Positions 43,355-51,684 of a stretch of 64,000 nt of DNA are shown here, one piece after another; positions within the stretch are counted from its first letter, which is position 1, and each line of letters begins with the position of its first letter. Source of the stretch: Planktosalinus sp963977065 (lineage in GTDB: Bacteria; Bacteroidota; Bacteroidia; Flavobacteriales; Flavobacteriaceae). The notes beneath the pieces were generated by a model. The model saw only the letters and a program-made list of their open reading frames with translations, was not told the origin of the DNA and did not search any database. The DNA is taken from the NCBI GenBank assembly GCA_963977065.1, contig CAXBNF010000006.1:1-64000 (forward strand). The letters run 5' to 3'. Position numbers and translations under genes: made by a program.

Positions 43355-43496
43355 CTTGTGGCTAACGGTTTTGTGTAACAGGCGTTGCGTGGTTTAAGAA
43401 CTAAGATACTTAAAAAAACACGAACGTTCGCGCTTGCGAGGATTTTCCGATAGGAAAATCAGAAGCAATGCGTGTTACACGGTGTTAGCAACTGGC
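43355..43496 (-). repeat. Cassette-boundary palindrome, site E
   Basis: GTGGCTAAC...TGTGTAACAGGCGTTGC (43358-43387) pairs with GCAATGCGTGTTACAC...GTTAGCAAC (43465-43492). Central perfect hairpin GATTTTCC-GATA-GGAAAATC (43441-43460), the arm-swapped form of the one in site B. The stop of the 43499 gene lies 6 nt beyond the GTTAGCAAC core (43484-43492). Confidence 0.8.
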
Positions 43497-43498
43497 TT

Positions 43499-44077
43499 TT
43501 ATTCCAATTTGTATTTCCAATATAAGTTGTCATAGATCAGAAACGTGAGTATTAATCTTTGTATTTTGCTATCAAAATTCATTTCGTTGGTTAATTCAGT
43601 CAATATTTTTGAATCCGCATATGAATTCATAAACACTTTATCATAAATTGATAATTGCTTTTGATAATTTTTCTGATGGTCTGTAAAAGAATTAAAATAG
43701 CAAATATGCAATAATTCCTCACGAAAGAGTTGTGTGGTTAAATTATTCTTGATGAAATAATTGTCATTATTAAATTCTTTAAATTCTCTTTTTAGAAAGT
43801 CAGTTTTGTCGATTTTTGAGATAAAGGATAAATAATCATTTTTATTAATTCCAGAGAGCAAATTTCTGTTTTCTAAATAATTCTCGAACTTTTTAATAGA
43901 ATCAAATACGTTAACTGAATTTTTAATATCTGATTCCGATGTGTTTAATGGATAAAATATTCCTCTTTCAAATGTTTTGGTGTTAACGCATTTTTGGTAT
44001 TCCAATTCTGATTCGGTTATGGTGCTTTTACACGATAAAATGAAAAGCGTAATAAATATCGATAGTGTGTATTTCAA
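43499..44077 (-). CDS. Cassette lipoprotein, unknown
   Basis: 192 aa. Lipoprotein signal MKYTLSIFITLFILSC with Cys at 16. The rest is helical and charged (Asn/Lys/Glu-rich, AT-rich codon use) with no recognised domain. A single-gene cassette: the stop codon abuts site E and the start lies about 30 nt from the GCTAAC core of site F. Confidence 0.6.
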   Translation of the reverse strand: MKYTLSIFITLFILSCKSTITESELEYQKCVNTKTFERGIFYPLNTSESDIKNSVNVFDSIKKFENYLENRNLLSGINKNDYLSFISKIDKTDFLKREFKEFNNDNYFIKNNLTTQLFREELLHICYFNSFTDHQKNYQKQLSIYDKVFMNSYADSKILTELTNEMNFDSKIQRLILTFLIYDNLYWKYKLE

Positions 44078-44447
44078 ATTTTGTGTGTGAGTTTTTTCAG
44101 CTTGTTGCTAACATTAGTATATACAACATGCTTTAGGTTACTATTGTTGATATATTTCTTATCTCTATACTATTTTATTGCATATATACACCCAATTAGG
44201 AATATATACAACATGTTTTATTTAATTTGGGGAGTACTCAAATATACTATAATTTGTAATAAACCTTTCTGTCTCAAAAATAAACAGATTTTTTTAAGTG
44301 ATTTTGCGGTTTTCCACATTTCCGCAAAAACCCCACCCAATTCTTTGTTTTTTTACTTCAAGTAATATTTATGGTTTTGTTCAAAAAGGAGCGAAGATCT
44401 AATCTTCTATTTTTAAAAATTTATGCGATTGGGCTGTTATTGAAAAC
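44078..44447. other. AT-rich gene-free left end of the cassette island
   Basis: Contains the incomplete site F, a direct repeat ATATACAACATG (near 44118 and 44206) and no supported gene. A plus-strand open frame here (44081-44365) is a low-complexity, Phe/Tyr/Leu-rich translation and is not convincing. Confidence 0.5.
44099..44155 (-). repeat. Incomplete cassette-boundary palindrome, site F
   Basis: GCTTGTTGCTAAC matches the outer end of sites C and E. A short hairpin TATATACAACA / TGTTGATATA follows, but no GTTAGC partner is found nearby. It may be a decayed site or the island end. Confidence 0.45.
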
Positions 44448-44484
44448 AAAAAAACCGTCTCTGTATATACCCGGAGACGGTTTT
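44448..44484 (-). terminator. Terminator of the 44502 gene
   Basis: AAAACCGTCTC (44451-44461) pairs perfectly with GAGACGGTTTT (44474-44484). On the minus strand it continues into a T-rich tract. Confidence 0.9.
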
Positions 44485-44501
44485 CATTATTAATGGAGTG
44501 T

Positions 44502-44813
44502 TTATTGATCTACATCCTCATCATCCACTTCATCGGCCAATTCTTCCGGTGGTTGTACTGCATCCGGATCGTCGTCTGCAAAGTCTTCATAATCATCTTC
44601 GTCATAGTTTTCCATAGTGCGTTCCAGTTTAGTACTCACTTTGACAAGGTAAATGGTATCTTCGGTGCGCACTTCCACGCACTCTACAATTTCGCCGGCA
44701 GCGTTTTTAAAAGAAATGATGTTTAAATCATCATACCCATCAGGGTATTTTTCAACCAGAAGTTTTAAAATTTCGGGGGTTAGTTTCTTAAAATCAACTA
44801 TAATTCTTTTCAT
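44502..44813 (-). CDS. Small acidic-tailed Bacteroidota protein
   Basis: 103 aa. A compact N-terminal half (MKRIIVDFKKLTPEILKLLV, YPDGYDDLNIISFKNAAGE) is followed by a strongly acidic tail (many Asp/Glu from about residue 68). Similar small proteins are common in Flavobacteriia, near polyamine genes as here; function unknown. It lies 91 nt downstream of the deoxyhypusine-synthase homologue on the same strand, with its own terminator. Confidence 0.7.
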   Translation of the reverse strand: MKRIIVDFKKLTPEILKLLVEKYPDGYDDLNIISFKNAAGEIVECVEVRTEDTIYLVKVSTKLERTMENYDEDDYEDFADDDPDAVQPPEELADEVDDEDVDQ

Positions 44814-44904
44814 CTGTGCTTTTCTATTGTTTTTTATAGGTCAGATGGAATGCCTCAAAAAGGATATCCATAGCATTATAATTAGTTAGTAGGCATTTCA
44901 TAAA

Positions 44905-45882
44905 TTACATATCTAATAAGTAGGCAAATATAAGTGGTGCCACAATTGTAGCATCACTTTCTATGATAAATTTTGGGGTTTTTATATCTAATTTTCCCCA
45001 GGTTATTTTCTCATTGGGTACAGCACCGGAATAGGAACCGTAACTGGTCGTAGAATCAGATATTTGGCAAAAATAACTCCAGAATGGGGTGTCTGTTCGT
45101 TCCATATCCTGATAGAGCATAGGCACCACACAAATGGGGAAATCTCCGGCTATCCCTCCACCAATTTGGAAGAAACCAATGCCTTTTTTGGAATTCTCAG
45201 TGTACCAATCGGCTAAAAAGGTCATATACTCAATACCACTTTTCATCGTGCTTGCTTTGAGTTCGCCTTTCAGCACATAGGAGGCAAAGATATTTCCCAT
45301 CGTGCTGTCTTCCCAACCGGGAACAATAATAGGCAGGTTTTTTTCGGCGGCAGCATACATCCAGGAATCCTTGATGTCAATTTCATAATAGTCTTCCAGC
45401 ACACCTGAAAGTAGCATTTTATACATAAACTCATGAGGAAAGTAGCGCTCACCTTTGTCTTCAGCATCTTTCCAAATTTTATAGATATGCTTTTGCAATC
45501 TTCTAAAGGCTTCTTCCTCAGGAATACAAGTATCTGTCACGCGGTTGAGACCCTTTTCAAGTAAATCCCATTCTTCCTGTGGCGTAAGGTCGCGGTAATT
45601 GGGTATGCGTTTGTAATGGGAATGTGCCACAAGATTCATAATGTCTTCTTCCAGGTTGGCACCGGTACATGAAATGATATGTACCTTATCTTGTCTAATA
45701 ACTTCTGCAAATATTTTACCAAGCTCTGCCGTGCTCATCGCTCCCGCAAGGGAAACTAGCATTTTTGAACCTTGATTTAACTGGTCTTCATACCCTTTTG
45801 CTGCATCGACCAATGCCGCGGCATTAAAGTGTAAATAGTATTTTTCAATAAATTGTGTGATGGCTCCTTTACTCTTCGTCAT
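44905..45882 (-). CDS. Deoxyhypusine synthase family protein
   Basis: 325 aa from ATG 45882 (MTKSKGAITQFIEKYY); ATG 45906 is also in frame. Family motifs: LVSLAGAMSTAELGK, ISCTGANLEEDIMN, PIIVPGWEDSTMGN, GIGFFQIGGGIAGDFPI, and the active-site lysine in EKITWGKLDIK. In eukaryotes and archaea the enzyme moves aminobutyl from spermidine to a lysine of eIF5A, which bacteria lack. Bacterial homologues probably act on small polyamines (for example homospermidine formation). Its place after speA and speB supports a polyamine role. The start overlaps the end of speB by 14 nt. Confidence 0.88.
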   Translation of the reverse strand: MTKSKGAITQFIEKYYLHFNAAALVDAAKGYEDQLNQGSKMLVSLAGAMSTAELGKIFAEVIRQDKVHIISCTGANLEEDIMNLVAHSHYKRIPNYRDLTPQEEWDLLEKGLNRVTDTCIPEEEAFRRLQKHIYKIWKDAEDKGERYFPHEFMYKMLLSGVLEDYYEIDIKDSWMYAAAEKNLPIIVPGWEDSTMGNIFASYVLKGELKASTMKSGIEYMTFLADWYTENSKKGIGFFQIGGGIAGDFPICVVPMLYQDMERTDTPFWSYFCQISDSTTSYGSYSGAVPNEKITWGKLDIKTPKFIIESDATIVAPLIFAYLLDM

Positions 45883-46753
45883 CGTCGTCGTTTTTTCGGT
45901 TTTCATATTTAAATTTGTAACTTAACATTTTGTAGTACAATTTTGCCGCAAGGAAATCTGATGATTTTTCGTCCTCTTTAGGACAAAGCTCTACAATATC
46001 AAAGCCCACTACATTTTTCTTTTTAAACATCAGCTTTAGAAACTCCAAAGTTTCATACCAAAGCAGCCCCCCCGGCTCAGGGGTTCCGGTAGAAGGCATA
46101 ATGGAAGGGTCGAAAGCATCGAGGTCGATAGTGATAAATACATTGGGCGACATCTGGCCAATGGCATCATCCATCCAGTCGTCATCGGTTACCATATCGT
46201 GGGCAAAATAGGTTTGGTTTTCATCCATAAACTCCTTTTCAGAAACATCCATAGAACGAATCCCCACTTGAATGAGGTTTGTATTGTTGCTGGCTTCATG
46301 CATTGCGCAGGCGTGATTGCAGGTCGAGCCGTCATACTCAGGACGCAAATCGGCATGGGCATCTAGTTGTACAACAGTTAGGTCTTCAAAACATTCATTG
46401 AATGCACGAATGGTACCAATGGAAATTGAATGCTCTCCACCAAAAATAGTCACAAACTTTTCCTGATTGATGTAGTTTTTCACTGTTTTGTGAACGGCTT
46501 CTACCATCTTTTCCGGAGAAGAGTTTTCTGTGACTGCAGGAGCAAGATAGACTCCCTTTTTGTATACCTCGCTGCGGGTCTCAATATCATACAGTTCCAT
46601 GTTTTCTGAAGCGTGCAAAAAAGCTTCAGGTCCTTTGTCGGCTCCTTTTTGCCAACTGCTTGTCCCGTCATAAGGAACAGGAATGAGCACCACTTTTGCC
46701 TCGTCTATGCGGGCATACTTGTCCGGAATACCGGCATAATTTCTCTTAGTCAT
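45869..46753 (-). CDS. speB: Agmatinase (ureohydrolase family)
   Basis: 294 aa. Manganese ligands in FGGEHSISIG, VVQLDAHADLR and TIDLDAFDPSIMPSTGTPEPGG match arginase/agmatinase enzymes. With speA directly upstream (8-nt overlap), agmatine to putrescine plus urea is the likely reaction, although sequence alone does not exclude a related guanidino substrate. Confidence 0.9.
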   Translation of the reverse strand: MTKRNYAGIPDKYARIDEAKVVLIPVPYDGTSSWQKGADKGPEAFLHASENMELYDIETRSEVYKKGVYLAPAVTENSSPEKMVEAVHKTVKNYINQEKFVTIFGGEHSISIGTIRAFNECFEDLTVVQLDAHADLRPEYDGSTCNHACAMHEASNNTNLIQVGIRSMDVSEKEFMDENQTYFAHDMVTDDDWMDDAIGQMSPNVFITIDLDAFDPSIMPSTGTPEPGGLLWYETLEFLKLMFKKKNVVGFDIVELCPKEDEKSSDFLAAKLYYKMLSYKFKYENRKNDDDDEE

Positions 46754-48143
46754 TGTAACCTAAAATTTTGAGTAAGTCTTCACTTTTTTGTTGTTCACTA
46801 AATAGTTTTTTGGTAAGATTACCGTTTTCGTCTCTGTTAATCAATATGTGTTTAGGCATAGGAATCAAGCAGTGCTGCAAGCCTCCAAAACCACCAATGG
46901 TTTCCTGATAGGCGCCGGTATTAAAAAAGCCAATATACAAAGGTTTTTCCTTTTTGTATTTTGGCAAATAAATTCCGTTCATATGCTGCTCACTGTTATA
47001 ATAGTCATCACTGTCACAGGTCAATCCTCCCAGTAAGACGCGTTCATATTCGTCATTCCAGCGATTAACCGCGAGCATGACAAAACGCTTGTTGATGGCC
47101 CAAGTATCGGGCAGGGTGGTAATAAATGAGGAATTGATCATATTCCACTTTTCCCGGTCGTTTTGTTGTTTTTGGTACAAAACTTCATAAACAGCACCGC
47201 CGCTTTCGCCCACGGTAAAGCTTCCAAACTCTGTAAAAATATTGGGAACCGGTACTTCTTCCGCTTCACAAACCAACTTGATTTGATGAATGATTTCGTC
47301 CACCATATACTGGTAATCAAATTCAAAAGCCAGCGAATTCTTAATGGGGAAACCACCGCCAATGTTCAGGCTGTCGAGTGTGGGGCATATTTTTTTCAAC
47401 TGTACATACACCTGCATACATTTTAATAATTCGTTCCAGTAATAAGCTGTATCACGAATTCCGGTATTGATAAAGAAATGCAGCATTTTGAGCTGTACTT
47501 TCTTGTTGTCTTTTATCTGGCGGTTGTAAAAAGGTACAATGTTTTTGTATCCAATGCCCAAACGGGAGGTATAGAATTCAAACTTAGGCTCTTCCTCTGA
47601 TGCGATGCGAATACCAATCTTGTATTTGCCTTTAATTTCCTCATTGAGCAGACCTATTTCTTCAAAGTTATCAATAATGGGAATACAGTTTTTATGTCCG
47701 CTGTTGATAAGATTAGCGATGTTTGTAATGTATTGATCGCGTTTGAAGCCGTTGCAAATCACAAAAGTTTTATCGTCAATCTTACCATCCTCCTTTAATT
47801 TGTTGACAATGTCAATATCAAAAGCCGAAGAGGTTTCTATATGGATGTCATTTTTCAAAGCTTCGTGCAACACATGCTCAAAGTGAGAACTTTTAGTACA
47901 GTAACAGTAATAGTATTTCCCTTTGTACTTATTCTTTTTAATGGCCGATTGAAACCAACCTTTAGCGCGTTTGATGTTGTCTGAAATCTTTGGAAGGTAT
48001 GTAAACTTAAGCGGGGCACCATATTCCTCCACCAATTCCATCAGGTCAATACCGTGGAATTGGAGCTCGTTGTCTTCAAGTGTAAATTCTTCTTGCGGAA
48101 AGTAAAAGGTTTGGTCAATTAAATCTATATATCGGGTCTTCAT
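46746..48143 (-). CDS. speA: Arginine decarboxylase (fold III)
   Basis: 465 aa PLP enzyme of the alanine-racemase-fold decarboxylase group, shorter than the classical SpeA of about 630 aa. The PLP lysine is in KYYYCYCTKSSHFEHV (around residue 83), the glycine-rich phosphate loop is in SLNIGGGFPIK, and GGLTCDSDDYY carries the substrate-binding Cys-Asp. It makes agmatine from arginine. The operon order speA-speB-DHS-like gives a putrescine/polyamine pathway. The 467 bp upstream hold no gene. Confidence 0.88.
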   Translation of the reverse strand: MKTRYIDLIDQTFYFPQEEFTLEDNELQFHGIDLMELVEEYGAPLKFTYLPKISDNIKRAKGWFQSAIKKNKYKGKYYYCYCTKSSHFEHVLHEALKNDIHIETSSAFDIDIVNKLKEDGKIDDKTFVICNGFKRDQYITNIANLINSGHKNCIPIIDNFEEIGLLNEEIKGKYKIGIRIASEEEPKFEFYTSRLGIGYKNIVPFYNRQIKDNKKVQLKMLHFFINTGIRDTAYYWNELLKCMQVYVQLKKICPTLDSLNIGGGFPIKNSLAFEFDYQYMVDEIIHQIKLVCEAEEVPVPNIFTEFGSFTVGESGGAVYEVLYQKQQNDREKWNMINSSFITTLPDTWAINKRFVMLAVNRWNDEYERVLLGGLTCDSDDYYNSEQHMNGIYLPKYKKEKPLYIGFFNTGAYQETIGGFGGLQHCLIPMPKHILINRDENGNLTKKLFSEQQKSEDLLKILGYND

Positions 48144-48610
48144 TTGAGTTTTAAAATTTCGTATAAATTAATAAAAAGTTACAGAACGCGAAAGTGTATC
48201 GCATAAATTAACGAAAGAATAATTCACTATCAAATGCGAATGGGGGTTAAAACAGTAAAAACCTGCACCGGAAATGCGATGATTAAAGCGGGGGTGGTTG
48301 ATAAAATTTGGTGCTTTCTTTTGGAGGTAGTTTTTAAAGGTAACTTCCTGAAATCCAAAAGTGCCAACCGTAAAAAAAACTTCATAAGGCAACACAATGT
48401 GCTATTGCTATTTTGTGAAATATATCGTCTTAGCACATTACAAATGAAATCAAAAAAAATTGAATTACAACACAGGATTTAAAAAAAAAGACCCTTATAA
48501 ATAAAAAAACCCATCAGCTAAATACCGATAGGATTGATTACGCTCAGAGCATATGATATCACAGCCCAAAAGTTTTGAAGTTGCAGACGGTCATTTTTTA
48601 AGAATTTAAC
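48144..48610. other. 467-bp gene-free region upstream of speA
   Basis: Lies between the speA start and the end of the pseudouridine-synthase-like gene. Short open frames on both strands (75-82 codons) overlap each other and resemble nothing I know. The speA promoter should be in the first 100 bp (AT-rich), but I see no clear TAnnTTTG there. No tRNA or riboswitch-like fold stands out. Confidence 0.5.
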
Positions 48611-49450
48611 TTACATCATCCCTAAATTAATCACTTCCTGCTTGGTCAAATGTCTCCAGTGACCTCGGGGTAAATCTTTTTTAGTGAGACCGGCATAAGA
48701 AACACGGTCCAATTTGATTACATCATAACCAAAGCTTTCAAAAATCTTTCTTACAATGTTGTTGCGATTGCTGTTTAACTGAATGCCTATTTCGCTTTTG
48801 GGTGCGTTGTCAACATAGGATATAGCATCAATCCAAACTTTCTTTCCTTCTATAATGGGGCCTTCTTCTATTTTTTGATAATCCTCATACTTGAGGTTTT
48901 TATCCAAAGAAACCTGATAGATTTTTCTAATCATTAAACCGGTATCGGTTAGTTTTTTTTGCATATCATGGTCGTTTGTAAACAACAAAAGCCCTGTAGT
49001 GTTGCGTTGCAATCTTCCCACGGGCACCAGTTTGTATTTGGAAGCATTGGCAACAAGACCCATAGCCGATTTATGCAAGGTTTCCTCACTGGTGGAGGTG
49101 TCAAAGCCTTTGGGTTTGTTGAGGAGGACATATTCTTTTTTCTCCGGACTGATGCGCCTTCCGTCAAACTTAACCTCATCAGTCAACTTTACTTTATGGC
49201 CCATTTCTGAAACCACTTGTCCGTTGACCTGTACCTGACCGGTAGAGATATACAAATCGGCTTCACGACGCGAACACATGCCCGAGTTGGCAATGTATTT
49301 ATTAAGGCGCATTTCGTCTGAAGGCGCTTTGGGTTTAGGAGCTTGTTTTTTTGGGGGTCCCTTTGGGCTGAAGGGTTTCTTTTTAAAAACGTCTTTGGAT
49401 TTGGATTTTCCTTCTCGTTTTCCGCCGCGTTTGTCTTGTTCTTTTGCCAT
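48611..49450 (-). CDS. RluB/RsuA-like pseudouridine synthase, catalytic Asp replaced
   Basis: 279 aa. A basic Lys/Pro-rich tail (1-45) precedes an S4 RNA-binding domain (MRLNKYIANSGMCSRREAD) and a pseudouridine synthase domain (YVLLNKPKGFDTS to the end). In this family the catalytic Asp sits in GRLD; here the sequence is VPVGRLQRNTTGLLLFTND, with Gln at that position. Either it is an inactive RNA-binding paralogue or it uses another residue. Neighbours are the UbiA and mevalonate kinase genes on the same strand, an order I recall from other Flavobacteriia. Confidence 0.8.
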   Translation of the reverse strand: MAKEQDKRGGKREGKSKSKDVFKKKPFSPKGPPKKQAPKPKAPSDEMRLNKYIANSGMCSRREADLYISTGQVQVNGQVVSEMGHKVKLTDEVKFDGRRISPEKKEYVLLNKPKGFDTSTSEETLHKSAMGLVANASKYKLVPVGRLQRNTTGLLLFTNDHDMQKKLTDTGLMIRKIYQVSLDKNLKYEDYQKIEEGPIIEGKKVWIDAISYVDNAPKSEIGIQLNSNRNNIVRKIFESFGYDVIKLDRVSYAGLTKKDLPRGHWRHLTKQEVINLGMM

Positions 49451-49507
49451 AATCCTACTATTTTTTGCAAAGGTAGGTTATTTTATGTGCTTTCTGTCAA
49501 CTGAATA

Positions 49508-50419
49508 TTACATAATTCTGCTGAGCAATAAATCTATATCAATAAGCACAATGCTTAGGGTTCCCACAACGATGATGAGTTTTAAAATAGCGTGAAGAAT
49601 CATATAATCGAGTTTGGCTGAAGACCGCCAGAGATAAAACAGAAAGATTGCCAGTAGAAGTACCGCAAAAAGAAAATAGAAATACATAAATCCAATTTCA
49701 AACCGCGTAAGCAATAAATAGATGGGAATAGCTGTAAAACAACTTAGAAAAGTAAGTATTTGTTTCGAAAACCGCTCGCCATACACCACGGGAATGGTTT
49801 TGTAATCAAGCACCAAATCGCCTTTGATGTTTTCCAGATCTTTCACGAGCTCCCGCATCGATATGATTAAAAACAAAAAGGTAGCATGCACAAAAATGAC
49901 CAAAGCAAAGTTCTGATAGTAAATAAACACCGCAAAAAAGGGCGTGATCGCAAGCACAGAAGCAGTTAAATTACCAATAAACGGATATTTTTTAAGCTTG
50001 TGCGAATAGAACCAAATCCAGAAAATATAAGACGAAAAAAACACCACCGCCTTAAATGAAATGGCACTCGCCAAAATGACTGATAGGAAGTTAAGAACAA
50101 AATAAGCTGACAACTTGGTGTTCTGACTAATAAAACTGTCGAGATAGGTTTTGTTAGGCCGGTTGATTAAATCTTTTTCGGCATCATAAAAGTTGTTGAT
50201 GATATAGCCTCCTGCAATCACAAGTGCTGATGCCAAAACAATGATAAACAAATTGGGGTCAAACAACACACTAAAAAATGGTTTCCCCGGTGCCAGTATA
50301 TAAATGGACGTAAGATACTGTGCAATGACGATAATCAAAATGTTATAGCCCCTCACAACTGAAACCAAGCTTAATAGTTTGAGCATCAATTTTTTTGTTT
50401 TGTAGTTGAGGAGAGACAT
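49508..50419 (-). CDS. UbiA-type prenyltransferase
   Basis: 303 aa, eight or nine membrane helices. The two Asp-rich motifs of UbiA enzymes are NNFYDAEKDLINRP (around 70-83) and MRELVKDLENIKGDLVLDY (around 190-208). They bind the prenyl diphosphate through Mg. In Flavobacteriia such genes are often named geranylgeranylglycerol-phosphate geranylgeranyltransferase; the acceptor cannot be proved from sequence. It is downstream of mevalonate kinase on the same strand, so isoprenoid supply and use are linked. Confidence 0.85.
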   Translation of the reverse strand: MSLLNYKTKKLMLKLLSLVSVVRGYNILIIVIAQYLTSIYILAPGKPFFSVLFDPNLFIIVLASALVIAGGYIINNFYDAEKDLINRPNKTYLDSFISQNTKLSAYFVLNFLSVILASAISFKAVVFFSSYIFWIWFYSHKLKKYPFIGNLTASVLAITPFFAVFIYYQNFALVIFVHATFLFLIISMRELVKDLENIKGDLVLDYKTIPVVYGERFSKQILTFLSCFTAIPIYLLLTRFEIGFMYFYFLFAVLLLAIFLFYLWRSSAKLDYMILHAILKLIIVVGTLSIVLIDIDLLLSRIM

Positions 50420-50541
50420 TGGATGTATGATATCAGATTTGAGATGTTAGATTTATGATTTATATCTCAAAGATAAAGATATACTAATAGATTTAATGAA
50501 TAGAATTTCTATTAAAGTATTATAATCATAAATAACAATTG

Positions 50542-50572
50542 CTCCCCTCCTTTGGAGGGGTTGGGGGAGGAC
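50542..50572 (+). repeat. GC-rich palindromic element at the mevalonate kinase stop codon
   Basis: CTCCCCTCC / GGAGGGG stem (50542-50560) followed by TTGGGGGAGGAC, the same plan as the leuS and BaiN-like copies. It touches the stop codon of the kinase gene (50572-50574, minus strand). Confidence 0.8.
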
Positions 50573-51510
50573 TAAAAACTATAAACCACTTCCAGTTTAT
50601 GGTCTTTTAGGGCTTTCTGTGCTTTGTCAAGGTCTTCAGTAAAACCTAAAATGTAGCCGCCGCCGCCGGAGCCACAAAGTTTTAGATAATAAGCATTGGT
50701 ATCGATACCCTGCTTCCAGAGTTTGTGGAATTGTTGGGGTATCATGGGTTTGAAGTTGTCCAGCACCACATTGGAGAGTTGCTTGATGTTGGAGAACAAA
50801 GACTTTACATCGCCTTTCAGGAAATCGTCCACACAGGCATCTGTATGTTTTACAAACTGGTCTTTCAGCATATTTCTAAATCCTTCCTGCTTCATGTTTT
50901 CCATAAAAATCTGCACCATGGGAGCCGTTTCACCGGTGACACCGCTATCCAATAAAAACACGGCGCCTTTGCCTTTTTTGAGTTGGGAAGGAATTCCGGC
51001 AGGTTCTATATTGTCTTGTGAATTGATTAATATGGGTAAGCTCAAGTAGCTGTTCAATGGGTCAAGTCCGGAAGATTTTCCGTGGAAAAAAGACTCCATC
51101 GCACTGAAAATAGACTTGAGTTGTAATAGTTTTTCTCGGGTGAGGTTTTCAAGAACAGTTATTTTGTCGTTTGCATATTGGTCATAAATGGCGGCTACAA
51201 GTGCTCCACTACTTCCAACACCATAACCTTGTGGAATGCTACTGTCAAAATACAAACCGGCTTCAATGTCCTTTTTTAAACTTTCTAAATCAAAAGTGAC
51301 CAAATGAGGTTGTTCTTCCTGCAAGGTTTCCAGATACTCAGCAAAACGTTTTAAGCCTAGATTTGATTTATGAGTCGCCACTGTATGCTGCTCGTCAATC
51401 TTCAGTGCTCCGTTGTAAAAGTTATAGGGGATGGACAAGCCTTTGGAATCTTTGATGATACCATATTCACCAAAGAGAAGTATTTTTGAGTAAAAAAGGG
51501 GTCCTCGCAT
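50572..51510 (-). CDS. Mevalonate kinase-like GHMP kinase
   Basis: 312 aa GHMP kinase. Motif 1 FYSKILLFGEYGIIKDSKGL, motif 2 (ATP loop) IPQGYGVGSSGALVAAIYD, the catalytic-region SGLDPLNSYLS, and motif 3 LKLCGSGGGGYILG. It is expected to phosphorylate mevalonate, given the diphosphomevalonate decarboxylase gene nearby (53.0 kb) and the absence of other GHMP substrates in context. A palindromic element adjoins the stop. Confidence 0.85.
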   Translation of the reverse strand: MRGPLFYSKILLFGEYGIIKDSKGLSIPYNFYNGALKIDEQHTVATHKSNLGLKRFAEYLETLQEEQPHLVTFDLESLKKDIEAGLYFDSSIPQGYGVGSSGALVAAIYDQYANDKITVLENLTREKLLQLKSIFSAMESFFHGKSSGLDPLNSYLSLPILINSQDNIEPAGIPSQLKKGKGAVFLLDSGVTGETAPMVQIFMENMKQEGFRNMLKDQFVKHTDACVDDFLKGDVKSLFSNIKQLSNVVLDNFKPMIPQQFHKLWKQGIDTNAYYLKLCGSGGGGYILGFTEDLDKAQKALKDHKLEVVYSF

Positions 51511-51684
51511 TATTTTTTTAATTTACAAAGTAAAGATAAAGAATTTCTAACAATCCTAAATATTTTGGTGCAAATATAGTTGTTCTAGATTATCTATATT
51601 AAAAAAATAACTTAAATATTTAGCACCTTTTTTTGTAACTCACTAATTTTTAGTATTTTTAGTGACATCAATCTCATTTAAATC

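Noticed and set aside
34857..43496. True integron attC sites
   Set aside because: The outer cores (GTTAGCC, GTTAGCA, GTTACC) do not fit GTTRRRY, and no integrase is present, so I call them attC-like only.
44081..44365. 94-codon plus-strand frame at the island edge
   Set aside because: Low-complexity Phe/Tyr/Leu translation of AT-rich DNA, overlapping a boundary repeat.
48168..48482. Small open frames upstream of speA on both strands
   Set aside because: Overlap each other, have no recognisable motif and no supporting start context.
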